DNA of 59,632 nucleotides from Halobacillus alkaliphilus (GCF_900113125.1 NZ_FOOG01000022.1:1-59632); one strand, 5' to 3'; shown: positions 9,619-18,780, numbered from the stretch's first letter. A program made the numbers and translations. Notes: generated by a model not told the origin, from the sequence alone.

Positions 9619-10653
9619 TTACGCTTTGTGATATTGTTCTAAGAATCGGATGTCATTGGTATAGAAGTTTCTAATATCATCGACACCATATTTCAACATA
9701 GCAATTCGCTCAGGTCCCATTCCAAATGCGAAACCGGAATATTCTTTTGGATCATATCCTGCCATTTCCAATACATTAGGATGAACCATACCCGCTCCTA
9801 ATATCTCAATCCATCCAGTTCCTTTACAGACAGAGCAACCTTTTCCTTCACATACTTTACACGAAATATCCATCTCAACAGACGGTTCAGTAAATGGGAA
9901 GAAACTTGGGCGAAGTCTTATATCACGTTCTGCTCCAAACATTTGCTTCGCAAAGGCGTTTAGGACCCCTTTCAGATCACTCATGCGCACATGTTTATCA
10001 ACTAATAGCCCCTCTAACTGAGTGAACTGATGAGAGTGGGTCGCATCGTCAGTATCTCTACGGTAAACTTTACCTGGGCAGATCATCTTAACGGGTTCAT
10101 TTCCATCTTTCTGCCCCATTGTACGTGCTTGCACTGGTGAGGTATGAGTACGAAGAAGCAATTCTTCCGTAATATAGAAAGAGTCCTGCATATCGCGAGC
10201 CGGATGCCCTTTAGGCAAGTTCAACGCTTCAAAGTTATAATAATCGGTTTCCACTTCAGGACCTTCCTTTATTTCAAAGCCCATACCTATAAATAGATCT
10301 TCAATCTCTTCAACAATACTTGTAAGCAAGTGAGGACCGCCAACACGTACAGGGCGTCCTGGCAGAGTCACGTCAATGCTTTCTGCTTCTAATTGTTTTT
10401 CGAGTTCTTCATCTTCAAGGCGAGTCTGTTTCGTATCAATCGCAGCGGCAATACTTTCTCTTACCTCATTTGCCAACTGACCGATTACCGGCCTCTCTTC
10501 CTTGGATAATTTCCCCATGCCGCGAAGCACCTCTGTAATAGGTCCTTTTTTTCCTAAGTATTCTACCCGCACATCTTTCAAACTTTGAACATTTTCGGAT
10601 TTACTAACTTTTTCCAGAGCTTCCTGCTTCAACTCTTCTAAACGCTCTTTCAT
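9619..10653 (-). CDS. pheS: Phenylalanyl-tRNA synthetase alpha subunit
   Basis: This is the catalytic alpha chain of PheRS, 344 residues. An N-terminal helical arm (about 1-85) leads into the class II core. Motif 2 reads [19 protein letters not shown], and motif 3 is [17 protein letters not shown] near 310. AAAGGAGGATATATTCG precedes ATG 10653. The gene follows a 300-nt T-box leader and starts the pheS-pheT operon. Confidence 0.97.
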   Translation of the reverse strand: MKERLEELKQEALEKVSKSENVQSLKDVRVEYLGKKGPITEVLRGMGKLSKEERPVIGQLANEVRESIAAAIDTKQTRLEDEELEKQLEAESIDVTLPGRPVRVGGPHLLTSIVEEIEDLFIGMGFEIKEGPEVETDYYNFEALNLPKGHPARDMQDSFYITEELLLRTHTSPVQARTMGQKDGNEPVKMICPGKVYRRDTDDATHSHQFTQLEGLLVDKHVRMSDLKGVLNAFAKQMFGAERDIRLRPSFFPFTEPSVEMDISCKVCEGKGCSVCKGTGWIEILGAGMVHPNVLEMAGYDPKEYSGFAFGMGPERIAMLKYGVDDIRNFYTNDIRFLEQYHKA

Positions 10654-10680
10654 CGAATATATCCTCCTTTAATAAAAAAA

Positions 10681-10939
10681 ATAAAAAAGTCCCGTCCCCA
10701 AAAAAAGGGACGAGACTTGTCATGGTCGTTTCGCGGTACCACCCTTGTTGACACCTGTAGTGCCCACCTCAGATTGAATAACGGAATGAATTCCGGACCA
10801 TTTAAAGAATGGTCAGCTCCAGAGTGAAATTTCAGTAGTTGTCACGATAGAAGCACTTCCAGTCTAAGGTGCTTCCTCCCTGAGATCGATTCCCAAATAC
10901 TTACTTGCCTCTTTCTACGCTTTTTATTATATAACTGCT
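10681..10939 (-). ncRNA. T-box leader controlling pheS-pheT (Phe)
   Basis: The minus strand carries the T-box sequence GGGTGGTACCGCG at 10732-10744, immediately followed by a strong terminator. Upstream structured sequence includes a GAAGCACC...GGAAGTGCTTC hairpin. A TTC triplet (Phe codon) followed by A lies in the segment GAAATTTCACTC near 10825, which I take as the likely specifier loop. Assignment to Phe rests mainly on the downstream genes. T-boxes of pheST are well known in Bacillus. Confidence 0.92.
10688..10717 (-). terminator. T-box terminator stem of pheST
   Basis: The stem AGTC(T/C)CGTCCC/GGGACGGGACT with a T-rich loop is followed by TTTTTTA on the minus strand. In the T-box mechanism, uncharged tRNA-Phe binding lets an antiterminator form in its place. 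The 5' arm of the terminator overlaps the region just after the T-box sequence. Confidence 0.88.
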
Positions 10940-10944
10940 TATTT

Positions 10945-10973
10945 ATTATAGAGAATGAAAAAGCAGGATGCAA
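10945..10973 (-). promoter_or_regulatory. Sigma-A-type promoter of pheST
   Basis: TTGCAT (-35, bases 10968-10973) and TATAAT (-10, bases 10945-10950) are separated by 17 nt on the minus strand, just upstream of the T-box leader. The -35 box abuts the stop of the preceding methylase gene. Confidence 0.75.
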
Positions 10974-10975
10974 CC

Positions 10976-11710
10976 CTATCCTTTCATATGGTACATTAAC
11001 ACTGCCGCTGCTATGGAAACATTCAATGATTCTGCTTCCCCATAAATTGGAATATAAACAAGCTGGTCTGCTAAATCCACATGGTTTTGAGAAATCCCCT
11101 GTCCTTCGTTGCCTACAATTAGAGCTGCTTTCTGTTGTGGCTGCAGTTCTTGAAAAGGAGTAGAATTCTGCAACGTGGAGGCCCATATGGATGCACCGCT
11201 GCTTTTCAATTTTTCTATATACTCCTCTAAATCCCCCGTGAAATGAGGAATATGGAAAATTGATCCCTGAGTTGCGCGAATAACTTTATCATTATAAGGA
11301 TCCACCGTCCCCGTTCCCAGGACAATATGATCAAACCCAGCTGCATCTGCCGTCCGGATCAATGTTCCTAAGTTGCCTGGATCCTGAACAGCATCCACTA
11401 ACAATGTCAGGGGAGCTGGCGAATACTCCCATTCTTTCAGCCCAACTACTGCCGCAATCCCTTGAGGTGTTTCTGTTTCTGAAATGGCTGAAAACACCTG
11501 TCTGCTTACGGTTGTACATTTTGTATGCTCAGGTACTGAAAAGCTTGCGTTTTCACTAATGATAAATTCAATAACGGGCCAGTCGCTTTTCAGCGCTTCT
11601 TCAACTAAGTGATAACCTTCGATAAGAAAACGCTCTTCTCTGTTGCGGTATTTTCTTTTATGTAGTTTTTTCCACTCTTTAACCTGTGAATTTTGAATGG
11701 ATGTAATCAT
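10976..11710 (-). CDS. ysgA: SpoU/TrmH family RNA 2'-O-methyltransferase
   Basis: The 244-residue protein has a SPOUT knotted fold that transfers a methyl group from SAM to a ribose 2'-OH of RNA. An N-terminal L30e-like substrate domain spans about 1-95. The three SpoU motifs follow: NLGTLIRTADAAG near 130, LIVGNEGQGIS near 200, and IPIYGEAESLNVSIAAA at the C-terminus, which form the knot and SAM site. The position between pheS and sspI matches B. subtilis ysgA. The exact RNA target cannot be read from the sequence; rRNA is most likely. Confidence 0.92.
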   Translation of the reverse strand: MITSIQNSQVKEWKKLHKRKYRNREERFLIEGYHLVEEALKSDWPVIEFIISENASFSVPEHTKCTTVSRQVFSAISETETPQGIAAVVGLKEWEYSPAPLTLLVDAVQDPGNLGTLIRTADAAGFDHIVLGTGTVDPYNDKVIRATQGSIFHIPHFTGDLEEYIEKLKSSGASIWASTLQNSTPFQELQPQQKAALIVGNEGQGISQNHVDLADQLVYIPIYGEAESLNVSIAAAVLMYHMKG

Positions 11711-11830
11711 TGTCTTCCCTCATTTGTTCGTCTATTTCTAACTAATCATACATAGGTTTTACCTGTTTGGTCAAACTAAGGAGGAAACTTTCATAAGAAA
11801 CAATTCAATATAAAGGAGGATTCCGTTAAA

Positions 11831-12049
11831 ATGAATCTTAACTTAAGACAAGCCATTCTTTCCAATGTAACTGGGCATAACTCAGAGCAGTTGGAGGCAA
11901 CCATTGATGATGCGATGCAAAAAGGCGAAGAAAAGATGCTACCTGGCTTAGGTGTTTTCTTTGAGATGCTTTGGAAAGAGTCAGATGATCAGGAGAAACA
12001 AGAAATATTAAATACATTAGAGCAGAGCTTAAAAGAACCTACCGCTTAA
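11831..12049 (+). CDS. sspI: Small acid-soluble spore protein SspI
   Basis: SspI is a minor spore protein made in the forespore. The 72-residue product shows the family pattern (MNLNLRQAI, a central [15 protein letters not shown]-like block here reading [17 protein letters not shown], and a C-terminal NTLEQSLK). AAAGGAGG precedes ATG 11831. It is oriented against its neighbours, as in B. subtilis. It is not an alpha/beta-type DNA-binding SASP. I could not define a sigma-G promoter with confidence. Confidence 0.95.
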   Translation: MNLNLRQAILSNVTGHNSEQLEATIDDAMQKGEEKMLPGLGVFFEMLWKESDDQEKQEILNTLEQSLKEPTA

Positions 12050-12069
12050 ATTATTGGCTGCATGCATAA

Positions 12070-12097
12070 CAAAGACCAGCCCCAATGGGACTGGTCT
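12070..12097 (+). terminator. Terminator after sspI
   Basis: The inverted repeat AAGACCAGCCC/GGGACTGGTCTT is followed by CTTTTTTATT on the plus strand, directly after sspI. On the minus strand it may also serve the M42 peptidase gene. Confidence 0.85.
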
Positions 12098-12103
12098 TCT
12101 TTT

Positions 12104-13189
12104 TTATTGGAAAGTAATCTCCTGAACTTTATCTGCATCCAGTTCCTTAATCACTTCTACAATCAAACTTACTGCGTTTTCGAAGTCATCACGGTGAAGC
12201 ATAGCTGCATGAGAATGGATATAGCGGGTAGCAATCGTAATGGACAGAGCAGGTACTCCGTCATGACTTAAGTGGATCGCCCCAGAGTCTGTGCCACCGC
12301 CTGCAAGAGAATCAAATTGATAAGGTATTTGATTCTTATCAGCCGTATCCGTGACAAAGTCACGCAAGCCCTTATGAGAAATCATAGACGCATCATACAA
12401 AATGATCTGCGGCCCATCTCCCATTTTACTGGAGGCATCCTTATCGGACACGCCAGGGGTATCACCTGCAATTCCTACGTCTACACCAAAAGCGATATCT
12501 GGATTAATTAGGTTCGCAGATGTACGGGCACCACGAAGGCCTACCTCTTCCTGTACCGTACCTACGCCATAAACCACGTTCGGATGCTTTTCACCTTTTA
12601 GACGTTTTAAAACCTCAATAGCGATAGCACAGCCAATTCGGTTATCCCATGCTTTAGCAAGAAGCATTTTTTCATTTTTCATCTGAGTAAATTCGAAGTA
12701 TGGAACCACAGAGTCCCCCGGTTTCACTCCAAATTCTTCAGCCTCTTCCCTGCTTGAAGCACCGATATCGATAAACATATCTTTGATTTCCACTGGTTTC
12801 TTACGCTGCTCAGCAGGAAGAATATGCGGAGGCTTCGAGCCAATAACGCCCGTCAGGTCTCCCTTTCTTGTCATAAGCGTTACACGCTGGGCAAGCATTA
12901 CCTGACTCCACCAGCCGCCGACCGTTTGGAAATAAATGTAGCCGTGATCATCGATACGGGTAACCATGAAGCCAACCTCATCCAAGTGCCCTGCAACCAT
13001 AACACTCGGACCTTTTTTATCTCCTGTTTTCTTAGCAATCAAGCTGCCAAGGTTATCTGTAAACACCTCATCAGCGAAAGGTGTAATATACCTTTTCATT
13101 ACTTCGCGAGCTTCCCTCTCGTTTCCCGGGACACCCTTAGCATCGGTAAGGTCTTTTAGCATGGTCAGTGTTTCATCTTTTTTAGCCAT
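12104..13189 (-). CDS. ysdC: M42 family metallo-aminopeptidase
   Basis: This cytosolic, probably dodecameric glutamyl-aminopeptidase-type enzyme has 361 residues. M42 metal and catalytic residues are visible: [11 protein letters not shown] (His, Asp), AWDNRIGC (bridging Asp), [11 protein letters not shown] (catalytic Glu and metal Glu), GVDVG (Asp) and RYIHSHAAM (His). AAGGAGGAATT precedes ATG 13189. Its place between sspI and ysdB matches B. subtilis ysdC. M42 members differ in substrate (peptides or, rarely, endoglucanase claims); peptide trimming is the safer reading. Confidence 0.94.
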   Translation of the reverse strand: MAKKDETLTMLKDLTDAKGVPGNEREAREVMKRYITPFADEVFTDNLGSLIAKKTGDKKGPSVMVAGHLDEVGFMVTRIDDHGYIYFQTVGGWWSQVMLAQRVTLMTRKGDLTGVIGSKPPHILPAEQRKKPVEIKDMFIDIGASSREEAEEFGVKPGDSVVPYFEFTQMKNEKMLLAKAWDNRIGCAIAIEVLKRLKGEKHPNVVYGVGTVQEEVGLRGARTSANLINPDIAFGVDVGIAGDTPGVSDKDASSKMGDGPQIILYDASMISHKGLRDFVTDTADKNQIPYQFDSLAGGGTDSGAIHLSHDGVPALSITIATRYIHSHAAMLHRDDFENAVSLIVEVIKELDADKVQEITFQ

Positions 13190-13272
13190 ATGTAATAATT
13201 CCTCCTTTTTATTTCCAAGTGTTATTATATATCTTTTTAGGGGATTTCACAAAAAATTGCGTCTCTTTCCTC

Positions 13273-13755
13273 TTAATACCCCTGATCCTGCCTCTCGTAA
13301 TTCACTTCATTTTTAGCATGATACGCACGAACCAGTTCAGCTTCACTAAATCCCAGAGTCTCCCCTAGGCTAAGGTAGCTGGCAAACAATTTCTTATAAT
13401 TTTGCTCATTTGTATGGTTACGTAACTGTTCTATGAGGGAATACACCGCTAGAAAAGCTTCTGTTTGTGAAGCAAAAGGTGTAACAGGCTGCGACTCATA
13501 CCGGTGATCCAGATCCAACCCTAGGGATAGAATAAAATGAAGACCATCTACATATTCCTCCAAAATCACTTCTTTCGCACTGGCTTGCTTGGTACTCCAG
13601 AATTTAAAGCAGCGCGTTTCGTTTGCTAATTCACCTAATTCCACTTGAAGAGCGAGGATCTTTTCTTTTATGTTTTCTGAGCTATTCAGTTGGTGATGTG
13701 TTTCAATATAGTGATCGAGCTTTTCCTGCATAAGGTATAAGGTTTCCCAATTCAT
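13273..13755 (-). CDS. Dimeric dUTPase (MazG-like, dUTPase_2 family)
   Basis: The 160-residue all-alpha protein carries the metal-binding pattern of dimeric dUTPases: ELGELANETRCFKFW, in which acidic residues coordinate magnesium, then EVILEEYVDGLHF near 95. Such enzymes hydrolyse dUTP to dUMP, keeping uracil out of DNA and supplying dTMP synthesis. In B. subtilis similar proteins occur in prophages, but here it sits in a core region with no phage genes around it. AAAGGAG lies 8 nt before ATG 13755. Confidence 0.87.
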   Translation of the reverse strand: MNWETLYLMQEKLDHYIETHHQLNSSENIKEKILALQVELGELANETRCFKFWSTKQASAKEVILEEYVDGLHFILSLGLDLDHRYESQPVTPFASQTEAFLAVYSLIEQLRNHTNEQNYKKLFASYLSLGETLGFSEAELVRAYHAKNEVNYERQDQGY

Positions 13756-13805
13756 AAGATCTGACTCCTTTCAAAAAGCGTATCCTCAATAAATGTATCA
13801 TTTTT

Positions 13806-13832
13806 TGAAACAAAACGACACTTCAACACGTA
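13806..13832 (+). promoter_or_regulatory. ECF sigma-W-type promoter of ysdB
   Basis: TGAAAC at 13806-13811 and CGTA at 13829-13832 are 17 nt apart, fitting the sigma-W form TGAAAC-N16/17-CGTA. The ysdB start is 37 nt downstream. B. subtilis ysdB is a known sigma-W regulon member. The same boxes and spacing recur upstream of the DUF4178-PspA operon. Confidence 0.8.
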
Positions 13833-13869
13833 TATAAACTACTAACCCAAAAATAGGGAGACGATAAGT

Positions 13870-14271
13870 ATGATAATAATCCTTTTCCGTATATTATTAC
13901 TAATTGCTATTGTATTCATCTTATATACAGCTTACAAATTTGCTGTTAATCCACGGAGGAAACTGGAACTAGCACGTGACAAAAAAGAATTCTATTTTCA
14001 TGATAATAAAGAAAATACAAAAGAGAACTTTCTCATGACTTACAAGGGGTTTGTATTTGAAGGAGAGAAATATTTAGGTACTACAGAGCATTCCTTTGAA
14101 GTGGTTACGATTAATGTGAGCACCCATGAGCCCGAAAGGCTTCAAGGACTGGATCGAGAAGACATTTATTTTCTAGAGCAGGAAATCCTTATAAGGTATC
14201 CTTATGCCTCCATTGAATGGAAATATCCTATTAATCGCTTGATTATTCATCCTTTAGATGACAATTATTAA
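13870..14271 (+). CDS. ysdB: Sigma-W pathway protein YsdB
   Basis: This 133-residue protein has one N-terminal membrane helix (about residues 2-21). A soluble part with the block ARDKKEFYFHDNKENTKENF follows, and the C-terminus reads IEWKYPINRLIIHP. The B. subtilis homologue, at the same position, is a sigma-W regulon member of uncertain biochemical role linked to that pathway. AGGGAGACGATAAGT precedes ATG 13870, and a sigma-W-type promoter lies just upstream. It probably faces the cytoplasm, but orientation is a guess. Confidence 0.88.
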   Translation: MIIILFRILLLIAIVFILYTAYKFAVNPRRKLELARDKKEFYFHDNKENTKENFLMTYKGFVFEGEKYLGTTEHSFEVVTINVSTHEPERLQGLDREDIYFLEQEILIRYPYASIEWKYPINRLIIHPLDDNY

Positions 14272-14311
14272 AAAAAGGCTGACCCACACGTATGTGGATC
14301 AGCCTTTTTTA
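14271..14311. terminator. Bidirectional terminator between ysdB and the TVP38 gene
   Basis: The inverted repeat AAAAAGGCTGA(C)CCACA/TGTGG(A)TCAGCCTTTTTT has A and T tracts on both sides and lies between convergent stop codons. Confidence 0.9.
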
Positions 14312-14881
14312 TGGAGCAGTATGAAAGAAATCTTTCCAAACAAAGACTTCAATTTTCTTTCGGATTGTAAAACTTAGAACAACTAAAAAAATTGAAAAAA
14401 TTATCATCATAGGGATGGACAATAAAGAAATCCACTGCCCCATGGATGTGTAGACTACAGCTAAGGGAAAGTTTGCAAAAAGGGAAGATTTTGCATACTC
14501 TTTGAAATCCGCGCTGATTTCCAATAAACAGTAGGATAGTAAATGGAAATGAATAAAAGGAATCAAACGAAGAACAGCCACTTGTTTAACAGTTAAGTGA
14601 GCATTCTTTTTCATCCACTTTTCCTTCAGTCCTCGAAGCCTTTTTAACCCGGAGGGAACCAGCCGAATCGTACGATAGAAAAGAAGGCTGGATAACATAG
14701 TACCAATAACTGAATAAGCAGTACCCGCAATGGGACCAAACCACACCCCTCCCGTGATGCACACAAGCATCACGGGTAAAAACAGAAAAGGTCGTAATAA
14801 ATGAATACCTATGAATAAGAGCGGTGCCCAGGCTTCTTGATGTTCGATCCACGTAAGGATTGCAGAAGATGTGTCGCCCAT
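14309..14881 (-). CDS. TVP38/TMEM64 (DedA-like) family membrane protein
   Basis: The 190-residue integral membrane protein has about four to five helices. It has the SNARE-associated/VTT-domain character: a glycine-rich re-entrant block GGVWFGPIAGTAYSVIG near 45-60 and a second near 105-130. Family members include lipid scramblases and flippases, but no substrate can be named here. GGGAGGGGG before ATG 14881 is a strong ribosome site. No paralogue is present in the window. Confidence 0.85.
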   Translation of the reverse strand: MGDTSSAILTWIEHQEAWAPLLFIGIHLLRPFLFLPVMLVCITGGVWFGPIAGTAYSVIGTMLSSLLFYRTIRLVPSGLKRLRGLKEKWMKKNAHLTVKQVAVLRLIPFIHFHLLSYCLLEISADFKEYAKSSLFANFPLAVVYTSMGQWISLLSIPMMIIFSIFLVVLSFTIRKKIEVFVWKDFFHTAP

Positions 14882-14916
14882 TCAATCCCCCTCCCTAGCT
14901 ACATCTTATGAGAAAA

Positions 14917-15204
14917 TCAGGAGAGGTAGAACTGAACGTATCCGTATCCAATGAGGCCTGCTTGAATCACAGCAAGTAGAGGCAGCCCAAGGGAAAAAGT
15001 ACGATGTTTGGTTTTATGGTGGAATAAATGCATCCCTGCCCAGCCTCCTAACGCGCCTCCCAGAATAGCTGCAAGCCATATGGTTTTTTCAGAGACTCTC
15101 CACTGACTTTTTACGGCTTTTCTTTTGTCCCTTCCCATAAGATAAAAACAGATCAGGGACATAACGATTACGCTTATTACTATAAATCCAAATAGTATTT
15201 TCAT
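14917..15204 (-). CDS. ysdA: DUF1294 family small membrane protein
   Basis: This 95-residue protein has an N-terminal helix (about 3-22) and a DUF1294 core: WLAAILGGALGGWAGMHLF followed by the charged HHKTKHRTF, then a last helix. The function is unknown. ATG 15204 follows a GGGGA site. A frame extension to ATG 15234 would place the start codon inside the rplT terminator stem, so I reject it. The place next to rplT matches B. subtilis ysdA. Confidence 0.88.
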   Translation of the reverse strand: MKILFGFIVISVIVMSLICFYLMGRDKRKAVKSQWRVSEKTIWLAAILGGALGGWAGMHLFHHKTKHRTFSLGLPLLAVIQAGLIGYGYVQFYLS

Positions 15205-15223
15205 TGCTTTCCCCGTCTCATAT

Positions 15224-15261
15224 AAAAAAGCCATTTCCAGGCGTTCGGAAATGGCTTTTTT
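15224..15261. terminator. Terminator of the infC-rpmI-rplT operon
   Basis: The inverted repeat AAAAAAGCCATTTCC/GGAAATGGCTTTTTT lies 49 nt past the rplT stop, with a T-run on both strands. It is the clean end of the ribosomal protein operon and separates it from ysdA. Confidence 0.92.
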
Positions 15262-15309
15262 ATAATAATTTTATTTGTGTGACTCCAGCGTATTTACGCT
15301 TTAAAGTCT

Positions 15310-15666
15310 TTATTTAAGTGCAGATTTAGCCTGCTCCGCAAGATTCGCGAATCCTTGCTCATCACTAACAGCAAGATCAGCAAGCATCTTACGGTTTACT
15401 TCAATACCAGCAAGCTTTAATCCGTGCATTAGACGGCTGTAAGAAATGTCGTTCGTACGTGCTGCCGCGTTAATACGTGCGATCCATAGTCTGCGGAAAT
15501 CACGTTTTTTCTGACGACGGTCACGGTACGCATACTGACCTGATTTCATTACTTGTTGTTTTGCTTGCTTGAATAAAGCATGTTTTGAACCATAATAACC
15601 TTTTGCTAGTTTAAGGACACGATTACGACGCTGACGTGTCACTGTTCCACCTTTTACTCGTGGCAT
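15310..15666 (-). CDS. rplT: 50S ribosomal protein L20
   Basis: L20 binds 23S rRNA early in 50S assembly and in Firmicutes also represses its own operon by binding the infC leader. The 118-residue length is standard. The basic N-terminal arm ([20 protein letters not shown]) and the block [17 protein letters not shown] are diagnostic. It is the last gene of infC-rpmI-rplT. Confidence 0.98.
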   Translation of the reverse strand: MPRVKGGTVTRQRRNRVLKLAKGYYGSKHALFKQAKQQVMKSGQYAYRDRRQKKRDFRRLWIARINAAARTNDISYSRLMHGLKLAGIEVNRKMLADLAVSDEQGFANLAEQAKSALK

Positions 15667-15696
15667 GGGAATCCCTCCTATTTATTCGTTCTGTTA

Positions 15697-15894
15697 TTAG
15701 TCTTTTGGAAGCATGTGCTTGATACGACGGTAGTCTCCAGCAGAAACTAGTGTATCTTTACGTAGTTTACGCTTCTGTTTTGTAGATTTATTTGCGAACA
15801 AGTGGCTAGTGAATGCGTGAGAACGTTTCACTTTACCTGTACCTGTTTTTTTGAAACGTTTTTGAGAACCTTTATGGGTTTTCATTTTTGGCAT
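15697..15894 (-). CDS. rpmI: 50S ribosomal protein L35
   Basis: This small basic ribosomal protein of 65 residues begins [20 protein letters not shown] and ends HMLPKD, the usual family form. AAAGGAGGAAATTCAC precedes ATG 15894. It sits between infC and rplT with short gaps, in the universal order. Confidence 0.98.
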   Translation of the reverse strand: MPKMKTHKGSQKRFKKTGTGKVKRSHAFTSHLFANKSTKQKRKLRKDTLVSAGDYRRIKHMLPKD

Positions 15895-15926
15895 GTGAAT
15901 TTCCTCCTTTTACTTTTTACAGTTTC

Positions 15927-16445
15927 TTACTTCTCGTTTAGAGGAGCAAGCATTAGAAACATACTCCGACCTTCCATTTTAGGCTTGGTCTCAACTTGGG
16001 CAATATCTTTGCACTCTTCAGCTACACGCTCAAGTACATTCTGGCCAAGTTCTTTGTGTGTGATCGCACGGCCGCGGAAACGGACAGATGCTTTCACTTT
16101 ATCGCCTTTACTCAAGAATTTACGAGCATTACGAAGCTTCGTATTGAAATCATGCTCTTCGATATTCGGACTCAGGCGAATTTCTTTTACCTTAATAATA
16201 GTTTGCTTTTTGCGAGCTTCTTTTTCTTTCTTCTGCTGCTCAAAGCGGTACTTTCCGTAGTCCATCACTCGGCAAACCGGAGGCTTAGCGTTAGGAGCCA
16301 CCATAACTAGATCAAGATTTGCGTTAGCCGCAATATCTAATGCTTCATTACGGGATTTAACTCCAAGCTGCTCACCATTTACATCGATTAGACGAACTTC
16401 ACGGGCACGAATTTTCTCATTAACATTCATGTTATCCTTGCTAAT
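15927..16445 (-). CDS. infC: Translation initiation factor IF-3 (AUU start)
   Basis: IF-3 binds the 30S subunit, blocks premature 50S joining and proofreads the start codon. The N-domain contains [20 protein letters not shown], the linker is rich in Lys and Glu, and the C-domain has [13 protein letters not shown]. The first ATG (16430) lies 24 nt from the only Shine-Dalgarno site, GGAGG at 16455-16459, too far to use. The in-frame ATT at 16443-16445 is 9 nt from it. That start gives an N-terminus [13 protein letters not shown], which matches the SKD...NE start of Bacillus/Geobacillus IF-3. The product is then 172 residues. AUU starts are a known infC peculiarity tied to self-regulation. Confidence 0.93.
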   Translation of the reverse strand: MSKDNMNVNEKIRAREVRLIDVNGEQLGVKSRNEALDIAANANLDLVMVAPNAKPPVCRVMDYGKYRFEQQKKEKEARKKQTIIKVKEIRLSPNIEEHDFNTKLRNARKFLSKGDKVKASVRFRGRAITHKELGQNVLERVAEECKDIAQVETKPKMEGRSMFLMLAPLNEK

Positions 16446-16653
16446 ATTGAGCCACCTCCAACATATTTAGAAAACTTCTATTAGATCTGTCATCGACAAG
16501 AATTTTCAGCATAAAAAAAGTGTCGGTACACATACTGCACCCACACGTCTCCTAAGAAAACAAAGGAAATAATAACCTGCCAACTGCTTGAAGCGTCGAT
16601 CAGGTGAGAAGCGGGTGCTTCTACTTGTCTCTAGATCCGTTCATTAAGTTACC
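16446..16653 (-). ncRNA. L20 leader of infC-rpmI-rplT
   Basis: The 5' untranslated region includes the segment AGCACCCGCTTCTCACCTGA and its surroundings, which I recognise from Firmicute L20 leaders that mimic the L20 site on 23S rRNA. It is followed by an attenuator hairpin and the ribosome site. L20 binding is known in B. subtilis to cause early termination. Leader limits are set by the predicted promoter and the AUU start. Confidence 0.85.
16520..16546 (-). terminator. Attenuator hairpin in the infC leader
   Basis: On the minus strand GTGTGGGTGCA pairs with TGTGTACC-GACAC (one mismatch) and is followed by seven T. Placed between the L20-leader structure and infC, it is the expected premature terminator through which L20 acts. 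Confidence 0.8.
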
Positions 16654-16659
16654 TAAACT

Positions 16660-16688
16660 ATAATAGCATGCCTATAGAGTAATGTCAA
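16660..16688 (-). promoter_or_regulatory. Sigma-A promoter of infC-rpmI-rplT
   Basis: A perfect -35 box TTGACA (16683-16688) and TATTAT (-10, 16660-16665) are separated by 17 nt on the minus strand, immediately upstream of the L20 leader. Confidence 0.88.
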
Positions 16689-16776
16689 CAAGTCTCTTGT
16701 TCTTTTAACTACACTTTTAATAGCTTAAAGGATCCTGGATTAAAAATCAAGGTCTGAATTATAAACTTATGATTTA

Positions 16777-16804
16777 TGAACACGGGGACGCATCCCCGTG
16801 TTCA
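16777..16804. repeat. REP-like perfect palindrome after thrS
   Basis: TGAACACGGGGA and TCCCCGTGTTCA form a perfect 12-bp stem around a 4-nt loop, 5 nt past the thrS stop. No T-run follows on the minus strand, so it is not a canonical terminator. Palindromes of this GGGGAC/GTGTTC type are common interspersed repeats in Bacillaceae. It may still stabilise the thrS mRNA end. Bases 16689-16776 show nothing further. Confidence 0.65.
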
Positions 16805-16808
16805 CAAC

Positions 16809-18755
16809 TTATTTCCTTAGCAGCTTCTGGTCAATTTCATTTCTGATTTCTTCTTTAAATTTGTCCACGGATTTTGTAGCTGAATCCTGCTCTCCGTATC
16901 TGCGTACATTAACAGCATGGTCTTCGATTTCCCGATCTCCGACGACCAATTGGAACGGTACTTTCTGAATTTGTGCTTCTCTTATTTTATAGCCAATTTT
17001 CTCATTTCGTTCATCTACTTCAACACGAATACCAGCCTGTCTTAATTCATCTTCTAATTCTTTAGCATAGTCCAGATGGGCATCAGCTGAAACGGGAATA
17101 ATTTTCGCCTGTACGGGCGCCAGCCATGTAGGGAATACCCCTTTATATTCTTCTATTAGAAAAGCGACAAAACGCTCCATCGTTGATACGACGCCACGGT
17201 GAATAACTACAGGGCGATGGTCATTTCCATCTTCTCCAACGTAAGTTAGATCGAAGCGTTCAGGTAAATGGAAGTCGAGCTGGATTGTCGATAACGTTTC
17301 ATCCTTCCCTAGTGCTGTTTTCACTTGGACGTCAAGTTTAGGACCGTAAAAAGCGGCCTCGCCTTCAGCTTCTACGTATTCAAGCTGCATATCTTCCATT
17401 GTTTCTTTAAGCATGTCCTGGGCTTTATGCCACATTTCATCATTATCCACATACTTTTCTTTGTCCTCAGGATCCCGATAAGAAAGTCGGAAATAATAAT
17501 CATTAATTCCAAAGTCATGGTAAACCTCTTGTACAAGTCGAACAACTCGCTTAAATTCATCTTTCAACTGATCAGGGCGGGCAAATATATGGGCATCATT
17601 TAAAGTCATGGCCCTAACGCGCTGTAAACCAGCTAGAGCTCCTGACATTTCATGGCGGTGCATAGTTCCGAGCTCCGCAATCCTTACCGGCAGATTACGA
17701 TAACTGTATAATTGATTTTTATATACCATCATATGGTGCGGGCAGTTCATGGGACGAAGTACAAGGTCCTCATTATCCATTTCCATGACTGGGAACATAT
17801 CATCCTGATAGTGATCCCAATGACCACTTGTCTTATATAAATCAACACTTCCAAGAACAGGTGTATATACGTGATCGTAACCTAGTCGCTCTTCTGTATC
17901 TACAATGTATCTTTCAATGGTACGTCTGATTGTAGCTCCTTTTGGCAGCCACATAGGCAGTCCCTGTCCCACTTTTTGATTAACCGTAAATATTTCAAGC
18001 TCTTTCCCCAGCTTACGGTGGTCACGCTCTTTAGCTTCTTCTAATAAATGCAAGTATTCTTCCAGCTGATCTTTCTTCTCAAAAGCTGTACCATAGATAC
18101 GCTGAAGCATTTTATTATCACTATCTCCGCGCCAGTATGCTCCTGAAATACTCAGCAGTTTGAAAATTTTAATTTTACTAGTTTGAGGCACATGAACTCC
18201 CCGGCAAAGATCGAAAAACTCTCCTTGCTTATAAATAGTAACCTGTTCGCCTTCTGGAATATCATCTATTAATTCGAGTTTTAGATCATCACCAATTTGG
18301 CGGAACTTCTCTTTAGCTTCCTCGCGGGAAAGCTCAATTCGCTCTACTTCGAGGTTTTCATCCACAATCTTCTGCATTTCTTTTTCGATTTTCGGCAGAT
18401 CTTCTGGAGTGATGGATTCTTCCATATCGATATCATAATAAAACCCATTTTCAATCACGGGACCTACACCTAGTTTGACATTACCATAAAGGCGCTTCAC
18501 AGCTTGAGCCATCAGGTGGGCTGAAGAGTGTCTGAGCACTTCTAAACCTTCCGGGTTTTTATACGTAAGTATTTCAATTGTCCCATCTACTTCAATTGGA
18601 CGTCTTAAATCAAAAGGCTCCCCATCCAATTTTACTGCCAGTGCTTGTTTCTTTAACCCTGGTGAGATGGAATGGGCAATTTCTTCACCTGTGGTACCGC
18701 GCTCATATTCTTTCACGTTTCCATCTGGAAATTTAATATTAATTGCATTGGCCAT
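16809..18755 (-). CDS. thrS: Threonyl-tRNA synthetase
   Basis: This enzyme charges tRNA-Thr. The 648-residue protein has the full set: TGS domain (about 1-63), editing domain with [16 protein letters not shown] near 75, class II catalytic core with [11 protein letters not shown] (zinc site) and [12 protein letters not shown], and the C-terminal anticodon domain. ATG 18755 lies 8 nt from AAGGAG and gives the usual [12 protein letters not shown] start; ATG 18758 and GTG 18764 are less well spaced. Expression is under a T-box leader. Confidence 0.97.
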   Translation of the reverse strand: MANAINIKFPDGNVKEYERGTTGEEIAHSISPGLKKQALAVKLDGEPFDLRRPIEVDGTIEILTYKNPEGLEVLRHSSAHLMAQAVKRLYGNVKLGVGPVIENGFYYDIDMEESITPEDLPKIEKEMQKIVDENLEVERIELSREEAKEKFRQIGDDLKLELIDDIPEGEQVTIYKQGEFFDLCRGVHVPQTSKIKIFKLLSISGAYWRGDSDNKMLQRIYGTAFEKKDQLEEYLHLLEEAKERDHRKLGKELEIFTVNQKVGQGLPMWLPKGATIRRTIERYIVDTEERLGYDHVYTPVLGSVDLYKTSGHWDHYQDDMFPVMEMDNEDLVLRPMNCPHHMMVYKNQLYSYRNLPVRIAELGTMHRHEMSGALAGLQRVRAMTLNDAHIFARPDQLKDEFKRVVRLVQEVYHDFGINDYYFRLSYRDPEDKEKYVDNDEMWHKAQDMLKETMEDMQLEYVEAEGEAAFYGPKLDVQVKTALGKDETLSTIQLDFHLPERFDLTYVGEDGNDHRPVVIHRGVVSTMERFVAFLIEEYKGVFPTWLAPVQAKIIPVSADAHLDYAKELEDELRQAGIRVEVDERNEKIGYKIREAQIQKVPFQLVVGDREIEDHAVNVRRYGEQDSATKSVDKFKEEIRNEIDQKLLRK

Positions 18756-18780
18756 CATAAACACTCCTTTTTTCTGTACT

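Noticed and set aside
13273-13755. dUTPase gene as a prophage remnant
   Set aside because: The family occurs in phages, but neighbours on both sides are conserved core genes and composition is unremarkable.
15205-15234. Longer start for ysdA
   Set aside because: That ATG lies within the rplT terminator stem and has no ribosome site.
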